A stretch of DNA of 18,389 nucleotides, taken from the NCBI GenBank assembly GCA_934090795.1, contig CAKOJQ010000017.1:1-18389 (forward strand), written 5' to 3'. Under the pieces are notes generated by a model, which saw only the letters and a list, made by a program, of their open reading frames with translations, had not been told where the DNA came from and did no database searches. Each line of letters begins with the position of its first letter. Position 1 is the first letter of the stretch. Positions 5,037 through 13,140 of this stretch are shown here, one piece after another. A program made the translations under genes and the position numbers. This DNA comes from an uncultured Bacilli bacterium (GTDB lineage Bacteria > Bacillota_I > Bacilli_A > RF39 > UBA660).

Positions 5037-5501
5037 ATGAGTAAAGTATATGATGCAACTACAATTGCAAAATGGATTATTAATAAAATTCATCCAGAAC
5101 CATTAAAATTACAAAAATTATTATATTTAGCGCAGGGATATTCTTTCGCATTCTATGATAGACCATTATTTCATAATGAAATAGAAGGTTGGGTACATGG
5201 ACCAGTTGTTCCAGATGTATATAAACTATATAGCGAATACAGATATAATCCAATAACTATTTCTTACGAAAATATTGTATTAGACAAAGAAGCAGAAGAT
5301 GTTTTATTATATGTGTTAAAAAAATATTCCAAGTATGATACAAAATATTTAGAAGAAATAGCTCACAATCAAGAACCATGGATAAATTCAAGAGAAGGGT
5401 TAGATCCTGATGAAAGAAGTGACAAAACAATAAACAAATTAAATATTGCAAATTATTTCACAAATGAAATATTTGAACCTGATGATGAGGAGCGGAGTTA
5501 A
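5037..5501 (+). CDS. Panacea (SocA/DUF4065) domain protein, orphan antitoxin-like
   Basis: The frame is open from a GTG at 5016. The ATG at 5037 is preferred because AAGGGGTGA sits 7 bases before it and the -10 box at 5006-5011 leaves no leader for the GTG. The 154-residue product fits the SocA/Panacea family: DATTIAKWIINKIHPEPLKLQKLLYLAQGYSFAFYDRPLFHNEIEGWVHGPVVPDVYKLY, ending in an acidic tail DEERS. Panacea domains are found in many toxin-antitoxin pairs as the neutralising partner and in prophage proteins (GepA-like). No adjacent toxin is evident: the next gene, 173 bases on, is an ATPase with its own promoter. Function is therefore open: orphan antitoxin, phage-defence component or regulator. 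Confidence 0.8.
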   Translation: MSKVYDATTIAKWIINKIHPEPLKLQKLLYLAQGYSFAFYDRPLFHNEIEGWVHGPVVPDVYKLYSEYRYNPITISYENIVLDKEAEDVLLYVLKKYSKYDTKYLEEIAHNQEPWINSREGLDPDERSDKTINKLNIANYFTNEIFEPDDEERS

Positions 5502-5574
5502 TAATACTAAAATAAATTAATAGAATAATTAAAACCAAAAAATATCACTATTAAGGTAGTAATTTTTAGTATAC

Positions 5575-5642
5575 CGTAATAAATTGACAAAAATAGCAAA
5601 ATATTACGCTACAGCGTAATAAATTGACAATAACGTAATAAA
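5575..5642 (+). promoter_or_regulatory. Iterated operator-like repeats CGTAATAAA
   Basis: CGTAATAAA occurs at 5575-5583, 5615-5623 and 5634-5642. The first two copies continue as CGTAATAAATTGACAA. The middle copy is also half of an inverted repeat ATTACGC-TACA-GCGTAAT (5603-5620). One copy abuts the -35 and another lies between -35 and -10, a layout expected for repressor sites. The binding protein is unknown; the ATPase or the Panacea protein could be involved (inference). Confidence 0.6.
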
Positions 5643-5652
5643 GATATATAAT
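5624..5652 (+). promoter_or_regulatory. Consensus sigma-A promoter for the AAA ATPase gene
   Basis: TTGACA (5624-5629) and TATAAT (5647-5652) are both perfect and separated by exactly 17 bases. Transcription would start near 5659, just before the AAAGGAAA Shine-Dalgarno. Such a strong promoter overlapped by repeats suggests tight repression. Confidence 0.85.
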
Positions 5653-5674
5653 ATATTAAAGAAAGGAAATTTTT

Positions 5675-6871
5675 ATGGTTATTCGTGAAAGATATTTAAA
5701 ATTAATAAGACCATTTTATGATCAAGAATTAATCAAGGTACTTATAGGAATAAGACGCTCAGGTAAATCTGTAATATTAAAACAAATAATTGATGAACTA
5801 AAACAAAAAAATATAGATAATAATCATATAATCTATATTAATTTTGAAGACTATGATTATGTAGAGTATACAAATCCCAAGAAGTTAAATGAGTATATTA
5901 AAGAAAAAATAATTGATGATAAAAAGTATTATTTATTTTTTGATGAAATTCAAAATGTTAGCGAGTGGGAGAAAGTTGTAAATTCCTTAAGAGCAACTAA
6001 AAATACATCTATTTTTATTACCGGATCAAATAGTGATTTATTATCTAGCGATTTAGCAACTCATATTGCGGGAAGATACGTAAGTTTTAAAATAACCCCA
6101 TTCACATTTGATGAAGTGTGCAAATTATTAAATATTACCGATAATAGAGATATTGAAGATGCATTTAATGATTATATTAAGTGGGGAGGAATGCCTCAAA
6201 GATTTATGCAAAAAGATGATATTTCAAGAAAAACATATTTAAATGATATTTATGATTCTATCATTATAAAAGATATTGTAAAAAGATTTAATATTAAAGA
6301 TATCGATTTACTAAATAGAATTGTAACTTACATATTAACAACACCTTCACAAGTATTTTCTCCAGATAGTTTAAAAAAATTTATGCAAAGCGATTCTAGA
6401 AATGTTTCTCTTGAAACCATATATAACTATCTAGATTATATAACTCGTGCCAATTTAATTTCCAAAGCGGAAAGATATGATGTTAGAGGGAAAAGAATAC
6501 TAACTGGTAAATACAAATACTATCTAACTGATTTAGGTTTTACAAATATATTAAGTGAGGGCAAAAAAGGACAAATCGGTGCATATTTAGAAAACATTGT
6601 TTATAATGAACTAATTGCTAGAGGATACAATGTAAACGTTGGAACATTAGAAAATGGTGAAATAGATTTTATAGCCACAAGATTTAATGAAAAAATATAT
6701 TTTCAAGTAACTTATATTTTAAGCGATGAAGCAGTTGTTGAAAGAAAATTTAATGCATATAAAAATATAGATGATAATTATCCTAAATATGTTCTTTCGA
6801 TGGATAAATTAGATTTCTCTCAAAATGGAATAATTCATAAAAATATAATCGATTGGTTATTAGAAAAATAG
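5675..6871 (+). CDS. AAA ATPase with C-terminal DUF4143 domain
   Basis: The 398-residue protein has the layout of the widespread 'ATP-binding protein/DUF4143' family. Visible motifs are Walker A GIRRSGKS (25-32), Walker B YLFFDEIQ (86-93), a sensor-1-like IFITGSNS (113-120) and the GRY element (133-135). A helical middle follows, then a C-terminal domain with GAYLENIVYNELIARGYNV and GEIDFIA...IYFQVTYILSD. That E-x-D...Q-V pattern resembles the PD-(D/E)xK nuclease-like fold predicted for DUF4143. The cellular role of the family is unknown. It is monocistronic, with its own consensus promoter and repeats upstream and a weak terminator after. Together with the Panacea gene it forms an accessory island between rpsR and rplI. 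Confidence 0.85.
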   Translation: MVIRERYLKLIRPFYDQELIKVLIGIRRSGKSVILKQIIDELKQKNIDNNHIIYINFEDYDYVEYTNPKKLNEYIKEKIIDDKKYYLFFDEIQNVSEWEKVVNSLRATKNTSIFITGSNSDLLSSDLATHIAGRYVSFKITPFTFDEVCKLLNITDNRDIEDAFNDYIKWGGMPQRFMQKDDISRKTYLNDIYDSIIIKDIVKRFNIKDIDLLNRIVTYILTTPSQVFSPDSLKKFMQSDSRNVSLETIYNYLDYITRANLISKAERYDVRGKRILTGKYKYYLTDLGFTNILSEGKKGQIGAYLENIVYNELIARGYNVNVGTLENGEIDFIATRFNEKIYFQVTYILSDEAVVERKFNAYKNIDDNYPKYVLSMDKLDFSQNGIIHKNIIDWLLEK

Positions 6872-6883
6872 TATAGTTACTTT

Positions 6884-6922
6884 AAAGGATACTTACAAAA
6901 TTATTATAGGTATCTTTTTTTT
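6884..6922 (+). terminator. Weak Rho-independent terminator
   Basis: An imperfect stem of about 8 pairs (AAGGATACT at 6884-6892 with AGGTATCTT at 6908-6916) has a long loop. A run of T's ends at 6922. It probably separates the ATPase gene from rplI. Confidence 0.45.
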
Positions 6923-6930
6923 AATTTATT

Positions 6931-6939
6931 TGTTATACT
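6931..6939 (+). promoter_or_regulatory. Extended -10 promoter for rplI-dnaB operon
   Basis: TG-T-TATACT (6931-6939) lies 28 bases before the rplI ATG. No clear -35 is seen at the right distance. It is the likely promoter of the operon running from rplI to the Nudix gene. Confidence 0.45.
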
Positions 6940-6967
6940 ATTAAGGAATTAGACAGGAGTGGTTTGC

Positions 6968-7411
6968 ATGAAAGTTATATTATTAAAAGATGTAAAAAAA
7001 CAAGGAAAGAAAGACGATATACTAGACGTAAGCGATGGATATGCTGAAAACTTTCTTATTAAAAATGGACTTGCTGTAAAATATACTGATGGTTCTAAAA
7101 AAAGATTGCAAAATGAATTAGAAACTAGAGCGTTAGAAGAAGACCTACTAGTTAAGAAATGTGAAAGTGATAAAGAAAAAATTGAAAAATTAACATTAAC
7201 ATTTAAAGTTAAAGTAGGTCAAAATGGTAAAATATTCGGTACTATTTCTTCTAAACAAATAGCTGAAGAATTAAATAAAAAAGGATTTAATGTTGATAAA
7301 AAAATTATTGAATTAGATCATCAAATAGATACCTTAGGAATTCATAAAGTTTCTATCAAATTACACAAGAAAGTAGTTGCTAGTTTAACTATATCTGTAA
7401 AAGAGGTGTAA
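6968..7411 (+). CDS. rplI: 50S ribosomal protein L9
   Basis: The frame also has a GTG at 6959, but the ATG at 6968 gives the canonical start MKVILLKDVKKQGKK and has AGGAG (6955-6959) 8 bases upstream. The 147-residue product shows the L9 layout: N-terminal rRNA-binding domain with DVSDGYAENFLIKNGLA, a long connecting helix (about 45-75), and a C-terminal domain with GQNGKIFGTISSKQIAEEL and IELDHQIDTLGIHKVSIKLHKKV. L9 sits at the base of the L1 stalk. dnaB follows after 4 bases, as in Bacillus. Confidence 0.96.
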   Translation: MKVILLKDVKKQGKKDDILDVSDGYAENFLIKNGLAVKYTDGSKKRLQNELETRALEEDLLVKKCESDKEKIEKLTLTFKVKVGQNGKIFGTISSKQIAEELNKKGFNVDKKIIELDHQIDTLGIHKVSIKLHKKVVASLTISVKEV

Positions 7412-7415
7412 TTTA

Positions 7416-8762
7416 GTGGCCGAAAGAAAAATGCCTCAAAATCTTGAGGCTGAAATGATGGCTTTAGGATGCGCATTTTTAACAAGGTATGCTTGTGATA
7501 AAATATGTGAAGAATTAGAAAGTGATATGTTTGTTAGTGAAGCAAATAGACGTATATTTGATGCTATCTATACTTTGCATCAAAATAAAATTCCTTTAGA
7601 TTCATCGACAATTAAAAATGAAATTGAAAAACATATATCAATTAACGCTATTGGTGGAATTGAATATTTAAGTGAAGTAATTGATTCAGTAATATCTTCT
7701 GCTAATATTGATTACTATATTGATATTATTAAAGATAAAGCCTTAAGAAGAAAATTAATTGATGTAACAAATAAAATCAATAGTGATGCTTATAATGAAG
7801 AAGAAGAAACTAATTATCTAATAGATGATGCTGAAAAGAAAATATTTTCAGTTACCAAAGCACGTAAAGCTGGAGAATTTAAATCAATTGCTTCCGTAAT
7901 GAAAAGTGCTCAAGAACAAATTGAAAAACTTGCCAAAAATCAAAACGAAATTACTGGACTAGCAACTGGGTTCTATGATTTGGATAAACTAACCAGTGGT
8001 TTACATGAAAATGAACTTATCATAGTTGCGGCTCGTCCTGCTATGGGTAAAACTGCGTTTGCTTTAAACCTTGCTGTTAATGCCGCATCAAAAAGTGATA
8101 AAGCAGTTGCTTTATTTAACTTAGAAATGTCCGCTGAACAACTTGCTATGCGTATGATAGCAGCAGCTGGTGGAATCGAAATGAATAAAGTAAGAACCGG
8201 ACGTTTAGAACATAATGATTGGAAAAAAGTCAATGAAGCTATGAGTGAACTTAGTGAAACAAATCTTTATATTGAAGATAATGCTGGTATGACAATTTCC
8301 GAAATAAGAGCTAAATGTCGTCGACTAGCAACAAGCGATAAAGGGTTAGGACTAATTGTTATCGATTACTTACAGTTAATTTCCGGATCAAGCAAAAATG
8401 AAGGAAACCGTGTTCAAGAAGTATCTGAAATATCACGTTCCTTAAAAACAATGGCTATGGAATTAAAAGTTCCCGTTGTTGCTCTTGCCCAGTTATCTCG
8501 TAGTGTTGAGCTTCGTGAAAATAAAAGACCAATTATGTCTGACTTAAGAGAATCAGGATCAATCGAGCAAGATGCCGATATCGTAATGTTCTTATATCGT
8601 GACGATTACTATAATAAAGCTGCTGCTGAACAAACTGATACATCAATAACTGAATTAATAATTGGTAAACATCGTAATGGTGGTACCGGAACAATCGAGT
8701 TATTATTTGAAAGAAGCATGAGTAATTTTAGAAATTACATAAAGAAAAATGAAGAAAATTAA
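7416..8762 (+). CDS. dnaB: Replicative DNA helicase
   Basis: This 448-residue protein is DnaB (called DnaC in Bacillus subtilis), the hexameric ring helicase at the fork. The N-terminal domain opens with MPQNLEAEMMALGCA (6-20), followed by a linker helix (about 130-175) and the RecA-like ATPase domain. The ATPase domain carries ITGLATGFYDLDKLTSGL (179-196), Walker A ARPAMGKTA (206-214), Walker B LIVIDYLQLI and the loop SRSLKTMAMELKVPVVALAQLSR. LRESGSIEQDADIVMFLYR and GKHRNGGTG near the end are standard. Translation starts at GTG with AGAGGTG overlapping the rplI stop. No intein or insertion is seen. Confidence 0.97.
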   Translation: MAERKMPQNLEAEMMALGCAFLTRYACDKICEELESDMFVSEANRRIFDAIYTLHQNKIPLDSSTIKNEIEKHISINAIGGIEYLSEVIDSVISSANIDYYIDIIKDKALRRKLIDVTNKINSDAYNEEEETNYLIDDAEKKIFSVTKARKAGEFKSIASVMKSAQEQIEKLAKNQNEITGLATGFYDLDKLTSGLHENELIIVAARPAMGKTAFALNLAVNAASKSDKAVALFNLEMSAEQLAMRMIAAAGGIEMNKVRTGRLEHNDWKKVNEAMSELSETNLYIEDNAGMTISEIRAKCRRLATSDKGLGLIVIDYLQLISGSSKNEGNRVQEVSEISRSLKTMAMELKVPVVALAQLSRSVELRENKRPIMSDLRESGSIEQDADIVMFLYRDDYYNKAAAEQTDTSITELIIGKHRNGGTGTIELLFERSMSNFRNYIKKNEEN

Positions 8763-8779
8763 AAAAGTGAAGTGATTAA

Positions 8780-10282
8780 ATGAAAAAGAAAGAAATTTTA
8801 ATTTCAATATTATTAACTGTCTTAATATCTGCAATAATGTTTTTATTACTGCCAACAACTAAAAAAAATGCTGTCCCTAAAGACGTTTATGAAGTATTTG
8901 TTGAAGGAAAAAGCATTGGATATTTATCTAATGAAGATGAGTTCCTAGAATTAGTAGATGAAAAACAACAAGAAATAAAAAACAATTATGGTGTAGACAA
9001 AGTATATCCTCCTGGTGGACTTGAAATCGAAAAAGTAACTACTTATAATGATAATATTAAAAGTTCTGAACAAATATATAGTACAATTGAACATGATAGT
9101 CCCTTTACCATTGAAGGATACGTAGTTACTATTAAATATAAAGATGAAACTAAAGAACCTTTATATATTTATACATTAAAAAAAGAATATTTTGAAGATG
9201 CATTCTATAATATGGTTTCAGCGTTTGTTGGTAAGGATAAATTAAATAATTATAAAAATAATACTCAAGAAGAAATAACAGATGAAGGAACTAAAATAAC
9301 ATCTGTTTACTGGGAAGACGAAATAACTATAAAGAAAACCTTAATAAGCACTGATAAGAAAATATTCACTAACACGGATGATTTAAGTAAATATCTTTTA
9401 TTTGGAACAACTGAAAAGCAAAAAACATATATAGTAAAAGAAAATGATTCAATAGATAACATCATTGATAATAATAATCTAAGTATTGAGGAATTCTTAA
9501 TTGCTAATCCAACAATAACAAGTAAAAATACTTTACTTAAGAAAAACCAAGAGGTATCTATTGGATTAATTTCTCCCTTATTAGAAATTATTCATGAAGT
9601 AGAAGTAGTTGAAAACATAACTAATAAAGCTGTAACAGAATATCAAGAAGATAAAGATATGTATGTTGGACAAACTAAAGTGATTCAAGAAGGAGTAAAT
9701 GGTATTTCTAAAGTAACTGAATCAATTCAATATAAAAATGGTGAAATTGAAAAATTAGTTATTACCAAATCCGAAGAAATAAAACCAACAGTTAACAAAA
9801 TAGTAGCTAAAGGAACAAAATATTATTCTAATCCAGGAATTAATTATGGATATGTTAACACCGGAAACGATGAATGGCGTTGGCCAACTCTATCTCCATA
9901 TGTTATTACTAGCCCGTTTGCATGGCGTTGGGGAAGACATCACAACGGAATAGATATTTCTGGAACCGGTTTTGGCTCACCAATTTATGCAGCAACTGAA
10001 GGAACAGTAATTGCGATTAATACATCATGTCCAAATCAAGGATTTTTAGGCTCAATGTGCGGTAATTCTTGGGGAAATTATGTAAGAGTATCATACGGCG
10101 ATTTTGAAATTATCTATGCCCATATGAAAAGTGATATTAAAGTATCATTAGGTCAAAAAATATCTCGTTCACAACATATAGGAAACATGGGTAACTCAGG
10201 TTCATCAACTGGAACCCACTTACATTTTTCAATCTTAAAAAATGGATCATACATTAATCCATGTGCGGTGTACTCATGTTAG
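8780..10282 (+). CDS. Membrane-anchored M23 metallopeptidase with LysM and G5 domains
   Basis: The 500-residue protein is a probable cell-wall hydrolase outside the membrane. A short basic start and one hydrophobic segment (about 6-25) form an uncleaved anchor. A novel-looking region (30-210) follows, then a LysM-like peptidoglycan-binding module (about 214-264) and a G5-like domain (about 270-345, with YVGQTKVIQEGVNGISK). The C-terminal peptidase has HHNGIDIS (H388 and D392 as zinc ligands), YAH (H448) and HLHF (H480 and H482). All catalytic positions are present, so it should be active. Four cysteines sit in or beside the peptidase domain (C417, C427, C495, C500), unusual for an exported Firmicutes protein. 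Its last codons overlap the walJ start by 7 bases. Confidence 0.93.
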   Translation: MKKKEILISILLTVLISAIMFLLLPTTKKNAVPKDVYEVFVEGKSIGYLSNEDEFLELVDEKQQEIKNNYGVDKVYPPGGLEIEKVTTYNDNIKSSEQIYSTIEHDSPFTIEGYVVTIKYKDETKEPLYIYTLKKEYFEDAFYNMVSAFVGKDKLNNYKNNTQEEITDEGTKITSVYWEDEITIKKTLISTDKKIFTNTDDLSKYLLFGTTEKQKTYIVKENDSIDNIIDNNNLSIEEFLIANPTITSKNTLLKKNQEVSIGLISPLLEIIHEVEVVENITNKAVTEYQEDKDMYVGQTKVIQEGVNGISKVTESIQYKNGEIEKLVITKSEEIKPTVNKIVAKGTKYYSNPGINYGYVNTGNDEWRWPTLSPYVITSPFAWRWGRHHNGIDISGTGFGSPIYAATEGTVIAINTSCPNQGFLGSMCGNSWGNYVRVSYGDFEIIYAHMKSDIKVSLGQKISRSQHIGNMGNSGSSTGTHLHFSILKNGSYINPCAVYSC

Positions 10283-11040
10283 TAAGTGTATTAGCAAGCG
10301 GTTCAAAAGGTAATTCAACTTATATAAAAACAAAAAACCACGAAATCTTAATTGACGCCGGTTGTACAATGACGTATTTAAATGAAAAACTAATTGAAAA
10401 TAATACCAATTTAGATAATATCGATTATATTTTTATCACTCACACTCATTCAGATCATGTAAGTTCTATAAAAAATATAATTAAAAAATATCATCCAACC
10501 ATAATTTTAACGATACCAATGTTAGAAGATTTACCATATTTAAAAACATATGAAAACATTATTCTTTTAGAAGATGATATGATAATAGATAATCTTTTAA
10601 TTGAGAATATTAAGACAAGTCATGATACGTCAGATTCTCGTGGGTATATAATAAACGAGGGAGATAATAGTGTTGTTCAAATAACAGACACAGGTTACCT
10701 TAACCAAAAATATTTTAATAAATTAAAAAATAAAACAGTTTATATTTTTGAAAGTAATCACAACGCTGATATGCTACTTAATGGTAGATATCCTGGATGG
10801 TTAAAAAGAAGAGTAGCTAGTGATAAAGGCCACCTTTCCAATGAATCATCCGCTTTCTATCTTAGTAAAATAATTGGTAGTAATACTAAAGAAATTATAT
10901 TAGCCCACCTTAGCGAAGAAAATAACACTCCAGAAATAGCGCTAGAAACACTTCAAAATGAATTTAAAGATCATGAAATAGAATTTAACAACATTATTAT
11001 TGCTAAACAAAATGAAATATCAGGAAATATCGAAGTATGA
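10276..11040 (+). CDS. walJ: WalJ/YycJ metallo-beta-lactamase-fold exonuclease-like protein
   Basis: The frame extends to 10261, but the ATG at 10276 gives the family start MLVSVLASGSKGNSTYI and overlaps the preceding stop (ATGTTAG), so it is used here (254 residues). The motif THTHSDH binds the metals. Further ligands are TSHDTSDS and the later ESNHNADML and LAHLSEENN, as in YycJ. In Bacillus the gene belongs to the WalRK locus next to rlmH and is thought to link DNA replication or repair with cell-wall control; the substrate is uncertain. Here the walRK kinase genes are absent from the window and the M23 peptidase takes their place upstream. Overlap with rlmH is 4 bases (ATGA). Confidence 0.92.
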   Translation: MLVSVLASGSKGNSTYIKTKNHEILIDAGCTMTYLNEKLIENNTNLDNIDYIFITHTHSDHVSSIKNIIKKYHPTIILTIPMLEDLPYLKTYENIILLEDDMIIDNLLIENIKTSHDTSDSRGYIINEGDNSVVQITDTGYLNQKYFNKLKNKTVYIFESNHNADMLLNGRYPGWLKRRVASDKGHLSNESSAFYLSKIIGSNTKEIILAHLSEENNTPEIALETLQNEFKDHEIEFNNIIIAKQNEISGNIEV

Positions 11041-11471
11041 TAAGAATAATATGTATTGGAAAAATTAAAGAAAAATATCTTCTTGATTTAATAAATGATT
11101 ATTTAACTAGAATAAATAAATATCATAAATTAGAAATAGTTGAATTAATTGATTCAAATAAAAAAGAAGAAGGAGATAGAATTTTAACAAAACTAAAAGA
11201 TAAATCATTTAAAGTTGCTTTAACACTAGACGGTAAAAAATATACATCACCAGAATTCTCAAAATTTATAGATAAATCCCTAATGAATTATGGTAACATT
11301 GATTTTATTATAGGTGGATCGGATGGTATAGCAGATAAAGTTTTAGAACAAGTAGATTACAAAATATCATTCAGTGATTTAACATTTCCTCATGGTTTAT
11401 TTAGAGGAATTCTTTTAGAACAAATCTATCGTTCATTTAAAATAATTAATAATGAGACATATCACAAATAA
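11037..11471 (+). CDS. rlmH: 23S rRNA (pseudouridine1915-N3)-methyltransferase
   Basis: This SPOUT-class enzyme methylates pseudouridine 1915 of helix 69 on assembled 70S ribosomes using S-adenosylmethionine. The 144 residues are slightly shorter than the usual 155-160. Visible elements are IICIGKIKEKYL at the start, LDGKKYTSPEFSKFI, the SAM-binding knot FIIGGSDGIADKV, and the conserved C-terminus LTFPHGLFRGILLEQIYRSFKIINNETYHK. It starts within the walJ stop (ATGA), so the two are coupled. Confidence 0.96.
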   Translation: MIRIICIGKIKEKYLLDLINDYLTRINKYHKLEIVELIDSNKKEEGDRILTKLKDKSFKVALTLDGKKYTSPEFSKFIDKSLMNYGNIDFIIGGSDGIADKVLEQVDYKISFSDLTFPHGLFRGILLEQIYRSFKIINNETYHK

Positions 11472-11483
11472 AAAGGAGTTAAA

Positions 11484-11909
11484 ATGGAAGATTTAATATA
11501 TGTTGTATCAACCATATTTATTAAAGACGGTAAAGTATTAGTAAGCATGTCACAAAGAAGTGCTAAAAAAGGAAAATACACCTTAGTTGGTGGTGGAGTA
11601 GAAAAAGGCGAAACTTTTAAAGAAGCAGCCGTTAGAGAATGCATTGAAGAAATAGCAAATGGATTTACCATTGAAGAAAAAGATTTAAAAGAAGTTCTTT
11701 GCTTTAGAGAACCTGCCTTATCAGATCCAAGCCTAACTATTGAAATGCACATGATGCTATCATCTAAAGAAGTAGATGTAGAACTAGTACCTAATGAAGA
11801 AATTATGGATTATAAATGGCATGGTTTAAATGATGATGAAAGTGATTTATCAACTGCTATTACTGATCATTTTATCCCATATGCTAAAGAAAACAATTTA
11901 TTATATTAA
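11484..11909 (+). CDS. Nudix hydrolase
   Basis: The 141-residue protein carries a Nudix box at 37-59: G37, E43, R51-E52 and E55-E56 are in place, but the Gly expected at 58 (EExG) is Ala. Nudix enzymes hydrolyse nucleoside diphosphates linked to another group; the substrate cannot be told from the sequence. Family elements around it include the opening strand VVSTIFIKDGKVLVSMSQR and KYTLVGGGVEKGE. AAGGAG lies upstream and it follows rlmH by 12 bases, so it is the last gene of the operon. A strong terminator follows. Confidence 0.88.
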   Translation: MEDLIYVVSTIFIKDGKVLVSMSQRSAKKGKYTLVGGGVEKGETFKEAAVRECIEEIANGFTIEEKDLKEVLCFREPALSDPSLTIEMHMMLSSKEVDVELVPNEEIMDYKWHGLNDDESDLSTAITDHFIPYAKENNLLY

Positions 11910-11942
11910 AAAATGAAGATTTTCTTGATCTTCATTTTTATT
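11909..11942. terminator. Bidirectional terminator between Nudix gene and lemA
   Basis: A perfect 12-bp stem, AAAAATGAAGAT (11909-11920) with ATCTTCATTTTT (11928-11939), has a 7-base loop. It sits between two convergent genes and provides U-tracts in both directions. Confidence 0.88.
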
Positions 11943-12488
11943 TTATAATTTAAAATCTTTTAAATCTTCATCAAACATATCTTTTCCATCAAAAAATGCT
12001 CTTGTCTTAATACCATGACTAAAAGCTATCACATTAGATGGAAACTTTTTAGTATATTTATTTAATATATTAGTATATTTATTATAAAAACTTTTTGCTG
12101 CTTCTAACTTTTGATTAATTTCATTTAAGTCATTAAAATAATTATTAAATCTAATGTTACTTAGTAAATTATCATAATCACTATTTATTTTTACAATTAA
12201 ATTATTATAAACACTTAATTTTCTTTCTAAATCAAAACTAGATAAATTTTGTTTTTTTAATTTTAATACCTCATCAAAAGATTTTTCAGGAACATCAGTT
12301 TCTTCAATAATTATATCTTTCATCATTAAAATAGTATCATATTTTTTTCTTAACAATTCATCAATTAATCCTTCTGCTTCATTAATCTTTAAAGTATATG
12401 CTTGTAAATTATTATATACAATAACATAAATTATTCCACATATTCCTCCGATTATTATTAAAAGTAAAATAATACTTACTGCATTCAT
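11943..12488 (-). CDS. lemA: LemA family membrane protein
   Basis: The 181-residue protein has one N-terminal hydrophobic segment (about 3-26) and a long helical body. LemA hallmarks are visible: YNNLQAYTLKINEAEGLIDELLRKKYDTI near the start, VYNNLIVKINSDYDNLLSNIRFNNYFNDLNEI in the middle, and FYNKYTNILNKYTKKFPSNVIAFSHGIKTRAFFD at the end, the last corresponding to the family's 'yN..i..fP..l.A..fgf...p.f'. LemA proteins are anchored with the C-terminus probably outside; their function is not established. AGGTGAT precedes the ATG on the minus strand. It is transcribed divergently from the hydrolase gene at 12580. Confidence 0.9.
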   Translation of the reverse strand: MNAVSIILLLIIIGGICGIIYVIVYNNLQAYTLKINEAEGLIDELLRKKYDTILMMKDIIIEETDVPEKSFDEVLKLKKQNLSSFDLERKLSVYNNLIVKINSDYDNLLSNIRFNNYFNDLNEINQKLEAAKSFYNKYTNILNKYTKKFPSNVIAFSHGIKTRAFFDGKDMFDEDLKDFKL

Positions 12489-12548
12489 TTTATATCACCT
12501 ATCTTAAATTATACATTAAATTTATTAAAAATAAAACATTAAATATAG

Positions 12549-12554
12549 TATAAT
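12549..12554 (+). promoter_or_regulatory. -10 box upstream of the glyoxalase-like gene
   Basis: TATAAT at 12549-12554 is perfect; the -35 region is not convincing. It ends one base before the ATG at 12556, so the transcript would begin near 12561, after that ATG. Confidence 0.5.
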
Positions 12555-12579
12555 TATGTTAGAAAGAGAGTTGATTAAT

Positions 12580-13092
12580 TTGAATATTAAAACATTAGTT
12601 GTAGGAAATTTATTAGAAAATTGTTACATATTAAATATTGATAATGATTATTTAATTATTGATCCTGGAGATGAAGCTAAAACGATATTAAATCATATTC
12701 ATGGAAATTTACTTGGAGTATTAATAACTCACTATCATAAAGATCACTATAGTGCCTTAAATGATATATTAAAATATAAAAATGTACCAGTTTATGATTA
12801 TAAAGATGCAGATAAAGAAATAACAATATCAAAATTTAAATTTAAAGTGATTGCTTATCCAGGACATAAAGAAGATTTAGTTGGATTTTTATTTGATGAC
12901 AAATTATTTAGTGGTGATTTTATTTTTAAAGGCACTATCGGAAGAACTGACTTGCCAGGTGGAAACTTTAAAGAAATGCAAGAAAGTATTAAAAAAATAT
13001 TAGCATTTAAAGATGAATTAGAAATATATCCAGGGCATGGCCAATCTACAAATCTATCAAATGAACGAAAAAATTTAAATTCTTATTTATAA
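12580..13092 (+). CDS. Metallo-beta-lactamase-fold hydrolase (glyoxalase II/YqgX-like)
   Basis: Residue numbers below count from an in-frame ATG at 12556. That ATG directly follows a -10 box and lacks a Shine-Dalgarno, so the TTG at 12580 (AAAGAGAG about 9 bases upstream, product LNIKTLVVGNLLENCYI) is chosen. This gives 170 residues. Metal-binding motifs are THYHKDHY (about 59-66), YPGHKED (about 103-109), FSGDFIFKGTIGRTDLPGG and the final YPGHGQST. This is the compact 'YqgX/GloB-like' family, about 200 residues elsewhere, probably hydrolysing a thioester such as S-lactoylglutathione or a related bacillithiol adduct; the substrate is inference. It is single, convergent with gerQ. Confidence 0.88.
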   Translation: MNIKTLVVGNLLENCYILNIDNDYLIIDPGDEAKTILNHIHGNLLGVLITHYHKDHYSALNDILKYKNVPVYDYKDADKEITISKFKFKVIAYPGHKEDLVGFLFDDKLFSGDFIFKGTIGRTDLPGGNFKEMQESIKKILAFKDELEIYPGHGQSTNLSNERKNLNSYL

Positions 13093-13140
13093 TCTCATTG
13101 AAATTCACTGACAAAAGTGACACTAATTTTCAGTGGGAAA

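Noticed and set aside
5257..5451. 64-codon minus-strand frame
   Set aside because: Shadow of the Panacea-domain gene.
7973..8233. 86-codon minus-strand frame
   Set aside because: Shadow of the dnaB ATPase domain.
11462..11752. 96-codon minus-strand frame
   Set aside because: Shadow of the Nudix gene.
13096..13136. Terminator for the glyoxalase-like gene (CACTGA/TCAGTG hairpin at 13106-13135)
   Set aside because: Only 6 bp with an 18-base loop and no T-tract after it on the plus strand.
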